Shown here in pieces: positions 61,584-64,000 of a stretch of 64,000 nucleotides of DNA. The DNA lies in the NCBI GenBank assembly GCA_022821065.1, contig JAJEEK010000010.1:24534-88533 (forward strand), in the 5' to 3' direction. The translations under genes and the position numbers were made by a program. The DNA comes from Candidatus Poribacteria bacterium. GTDB taxonomy: Bacteria; Poribacteria; WGA-4E; WGA-3G. The notes below the pieces were generated by a model, which was given only the letters and a program-made list of their open reading frames with translations, was not told the origin of the DNA and searched no databases. Numbering within the stretch: the first letter of the stretch is position 1; each line of letters starts with the position of its first letter.

Positions 61584-63867
61584 ATGAAAAATAGGCTAAT
61601 CATACTGACGATAATGTGCTAATTTCAGTGAGTACAGCAGGTTGTTCAGCTGTACGTCTTGTACAAACACGCGCTGGTTATGAGGTAGAAAAAACTGTTG
61701 GTAACACAGAAGAACGTCAAACTCTATTGAACCACAGGGATTTTCAACTTGGGTTTAGCGCAGCCGGAGACCAACTCGGTATCCGTCTTGAATATCGGCC
61801 GTATTACAGTGTTGAAAAGCAACAACTTGTGACATATAAACCCGGCGGAAGGCGCATCTCTGAAGGTTTAATGGCGGCCTCTTATTTAGGTATCTTAGGA
61901 TGGGTTGTTTACGATAATTTCACTCGAACCGGAGATATCACAGCCGATGATGTAGGTGTACTGGTAAATAACATCACTGAATTCAATTGGTATCAGACAA
62001 CCGCTTTGCAAAAGGCAATTATAGTTGGTATTTCTCTGGATTTCATTGTTTGGGCTGGCTATGCTTCGCGATATAAAGCGACAGTCCGTGAACCGTGGGA
62101 GAAAATGGCAGACACTAAGGCGGAATGGCAATTATTGCGGAATCACCCGTACCGCATAGAACTTCCAAACTACCATTTCGGTAAGGATTATCTCTCGGAG
62201 CCTGGAGATGAAAGCGTGCAAATCGGTGAGTTTCTGTCTGGAATTGAAAACCAGATAAGTTTAAGGCAATTGATTCTGTTTCCCTATGGGCTTTAACAGA
62301 GGTTGATGGAATACTGCATACGGAAAACGTTAAGCTCACCACACAGGCTCAACTCCAGCCGTTTCATAATGCTGCACTCGTCGCTTTAGATATTGATATG
62401 ACTTCGGCGGAGAAGCCGCGCCTCATGCCACGGGCAGAGGCTGTCGCGCACTGGAACAATGAGTCTATACAGGCAGGTGATGAGGCCATCTTAAGGGTAA
62501 CAATAAAAAACACAGGTAAAGGCACGTTGTATCGTCTGACAGCACTCACAGTGAGCACGAATCGAATATTCAACAACCACGAACTGAAATTTGGGAAAAT
62601 TGAACCCGAACAATCGCTGACTGTCCCTATTTCTTTCCAATTAGATAAATTGATGCGAACTCGAGAAATTCCTATTCACATCAGGTTCGCGGAATACAAC
62701 GGGCATGTTCCGGAAAACATTGAGGCGAATCTTAAAGTTATTGAAATACCGCGTCCGAGGTTTGATTATGCCTATCGCATTGTTGATGGTGGCACTGCCA
62801 CCTCAGTTGGAAATGGCGATGGGGTCCTTCAGCGCGGTGAATCGGCAGATATTTTGGTGATTATCAAGAACAGTGGTGAGGGAAATGCTTCTGGTGTTAC
62901 TGCAAGGTTGAACCTCCTTGATCGCGTGGAGGTTGATATGTATGGAACTACCTCCGTAAACCTTCTCGATCTTGCCGCTGGCGACGCAAAGATCGCAACC
63001 TTTAATGTTGGTGTTAAACGCAGGGCTCCAATTAACAAGCTACGTCTAAATTTAGTCGTCCAAGAAGATACCTTTGGTTCTGAAACGAAGTTCACAGAGA
63101 CTATTAATCTGCCAATAGGTCAAACAGCCCCGTCGGAAATTGAAATTGTGGATATGATTGGAACGATCACTTCAAATTCCGAACAGGTATATAACGGTGC
63201 GGCGAGTAGCACACCTATTATCGCAGCAATTCCGAAAGATTCGCAAGTCAACATTTCGGGACAACTGGGTGAATGGTATCGTGTAGCACTTAATTTACGC
63301 GATCAAGAATTAACAGGATGGCTTCATGAAACGCAGCTGACAACAACGGACTCTTCAAGTCAGTCAAATTCTCAAGTAGAAAAGTCCAAAGTAGTTGAGG
63401 TTTTCCAAAACACACCGCCAACGTTAGAACTTCTTAAACCAAAGCAATCGGATATTGTCATTGAGGACAAGACGCTTGTTATCCAAGCACGTGCTGTTGC
63501 GAATAAAGGTATCAAAAAGATTGAATTGATCGTCAACGGAAGACCTGTAAACGTCGGAGAACATGGAATAAATACAACTCAAGGAATACCGCCGACTGTA
63601 TTCAAAATAGAAGAGAATATACCGCTCAATTATGGCTTGAACACGATTAGGTTAAGTGCCTTTGACACAAATGACCAAATTTCAGAGACCATTATACTTT
63701 CAGTTACTTGCAAGCGTGAACAGGTTCGTCAAGATTATGCCTTATTGTTTGCTGTGAATAGTTATGAGCACTTTGATCCTTGGCACAAACTCAATAATCC
63801 CATTCCAGATGCTGAAGCCATCGGGAACGAACTGAAGAACAGGTACGGATTTGCTGTCGAATTATAG
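61584..63867 (+). pseudogene. Decayed tandem copy of the caspase-like lipoprotein
   Basis: Similar to the gene at 58669 from ATG 61584 on. A one-base loss in the signal peptide region (frame breaks at TGCTAA after MKNRLIILTIMC) and another near 62262 split it into frames 61616-62296 and 62398-63867. It stops inside the caspase domain after GFAVE, where an IS630-type end (TATAGTAA) begins, so the His and Cys catalytic region is absent. The lipobox STAGC and Ig-like parts remain readable. Functional expression is unlikely unless a paralogous N-terminal fragment is used. Confidence 0.85.
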
Positions 63868-63879
63868 TAAACATTAGAA

Positions 63880-64000
63880 TTAAAGATACATGTTTATGAC
63901 TTCATCAATGGTTCTATGAGCATTGTATTCTCTGAGACGTTTGATATTCGCAAAGTCGTGTTCAATCGGATTGTAGTCGGGTGAATAAGGTGGCAAAAAC
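63880..64000 (-). mobile_element. IS630-type transposase, C-terminal end, cut by window edge
   Basis: Minus-strand frame reading LPPYSPDYNPIEHDFANIKR and ending at a stop at 63880-63882. The Glu in NPIE is the third DDE residue of IS630/Tc1-type transposases. The element end is near 63863 (TATAGTAAAC), beside a TA dinucleotide, and truncates the caspase-like copy. The rest of the transposase lies beyond 64000. Confidence 0.85.

Overview
The window reads as a chromosomal segment of a free-living or host-associated marine-type bacterium, most consistent with Candidatus Poribacteria or a close relative. This is inferred from content: six phytanoyl-CoA-dioxygenase-like genes, three Gfo/Idh/MocA dehydrogenases, two enolase-superfamily enzymes, LamG lipid/sugar-binding exoproteins, ceramidase-like and creatininase-like hydrolases, and a large secreted protein ending in a FlgD-like 'NYPNPFNPETWIPY' module. 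No rRNA marker is present, so the assignment is an inference.

Layout. 1-8 kb: a truncated MFS transporter, a PLP-dependent D-cysteine desulfhydrase-like enzyme, a GrpE-like protein and a secreted zinc protease with an LVIVD propeller. 8-14 kb: def, larE, a glcF-like iron-sulfur protein, dcd, then a nitrogen module (glnA with a sigma-54 type promoter, glnB, intrinsic terminator). 14-20 kb: reverse-strand catabolic genes (ceramidase-like, FAD amine oxidase, PhyH, creatininase), a small zinc ribbon and a J-domain protein. 20-29.6 kb: a defence-like island with a HEPN/DUF499 ATPase, a PIN toxin-antitoxin pair, a DUF1156 DNA methylase and a GIY-YIG nuclease. Two directly repeated Rpn-type nuclease genes flank the methylase part, one of them frameshifted. 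30-33 kb: a Gfo/Idh - PhyH - enolase-superfamily catabolic cluster. 33.5-41 kb: a housekeeping run (argD, lipoprotein, ispE, tRNA-Gln, L25, amidase, GerMN, Pth fused to a bisphosphate-nucleotidase domain). 41-58 kb: sugar-type dehydrogenases, a TPR protein, a second putative defence pair (AAA ATPase plus PD-(D/E)xK protein), LamG proteins, a TPP enzyme, two tandem PhyH pairs, another enolase-superfamily enzyme, a membrane cytochrome and a TIM-barrel enzyme. 58-64 kb: a caspase-like lipoprotein and its decayed tandem copy, cut by an IS630-type element at the right edge.

Dispersed repeats shape many gene ends. They include two MITE-like families (ends GGACTTACGC and TATAGTARAT), long imperfect palindromes built from CAGTTA-like words, and a 'CCGCAAGGAAA' element that sits where a Shine-Dalgarno sequence should be in front of unrelated genes. 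Several genes take their stop codon from a repeat. In one case (pth) the repeat carries no stop and joins two genes in frame. The most interesting candidates are the helicase-less ATPase/methylase/GIY-YIG island, the AAA ATPase/PD-(D/E)xK pair and the repeat-driven gene remodelling.
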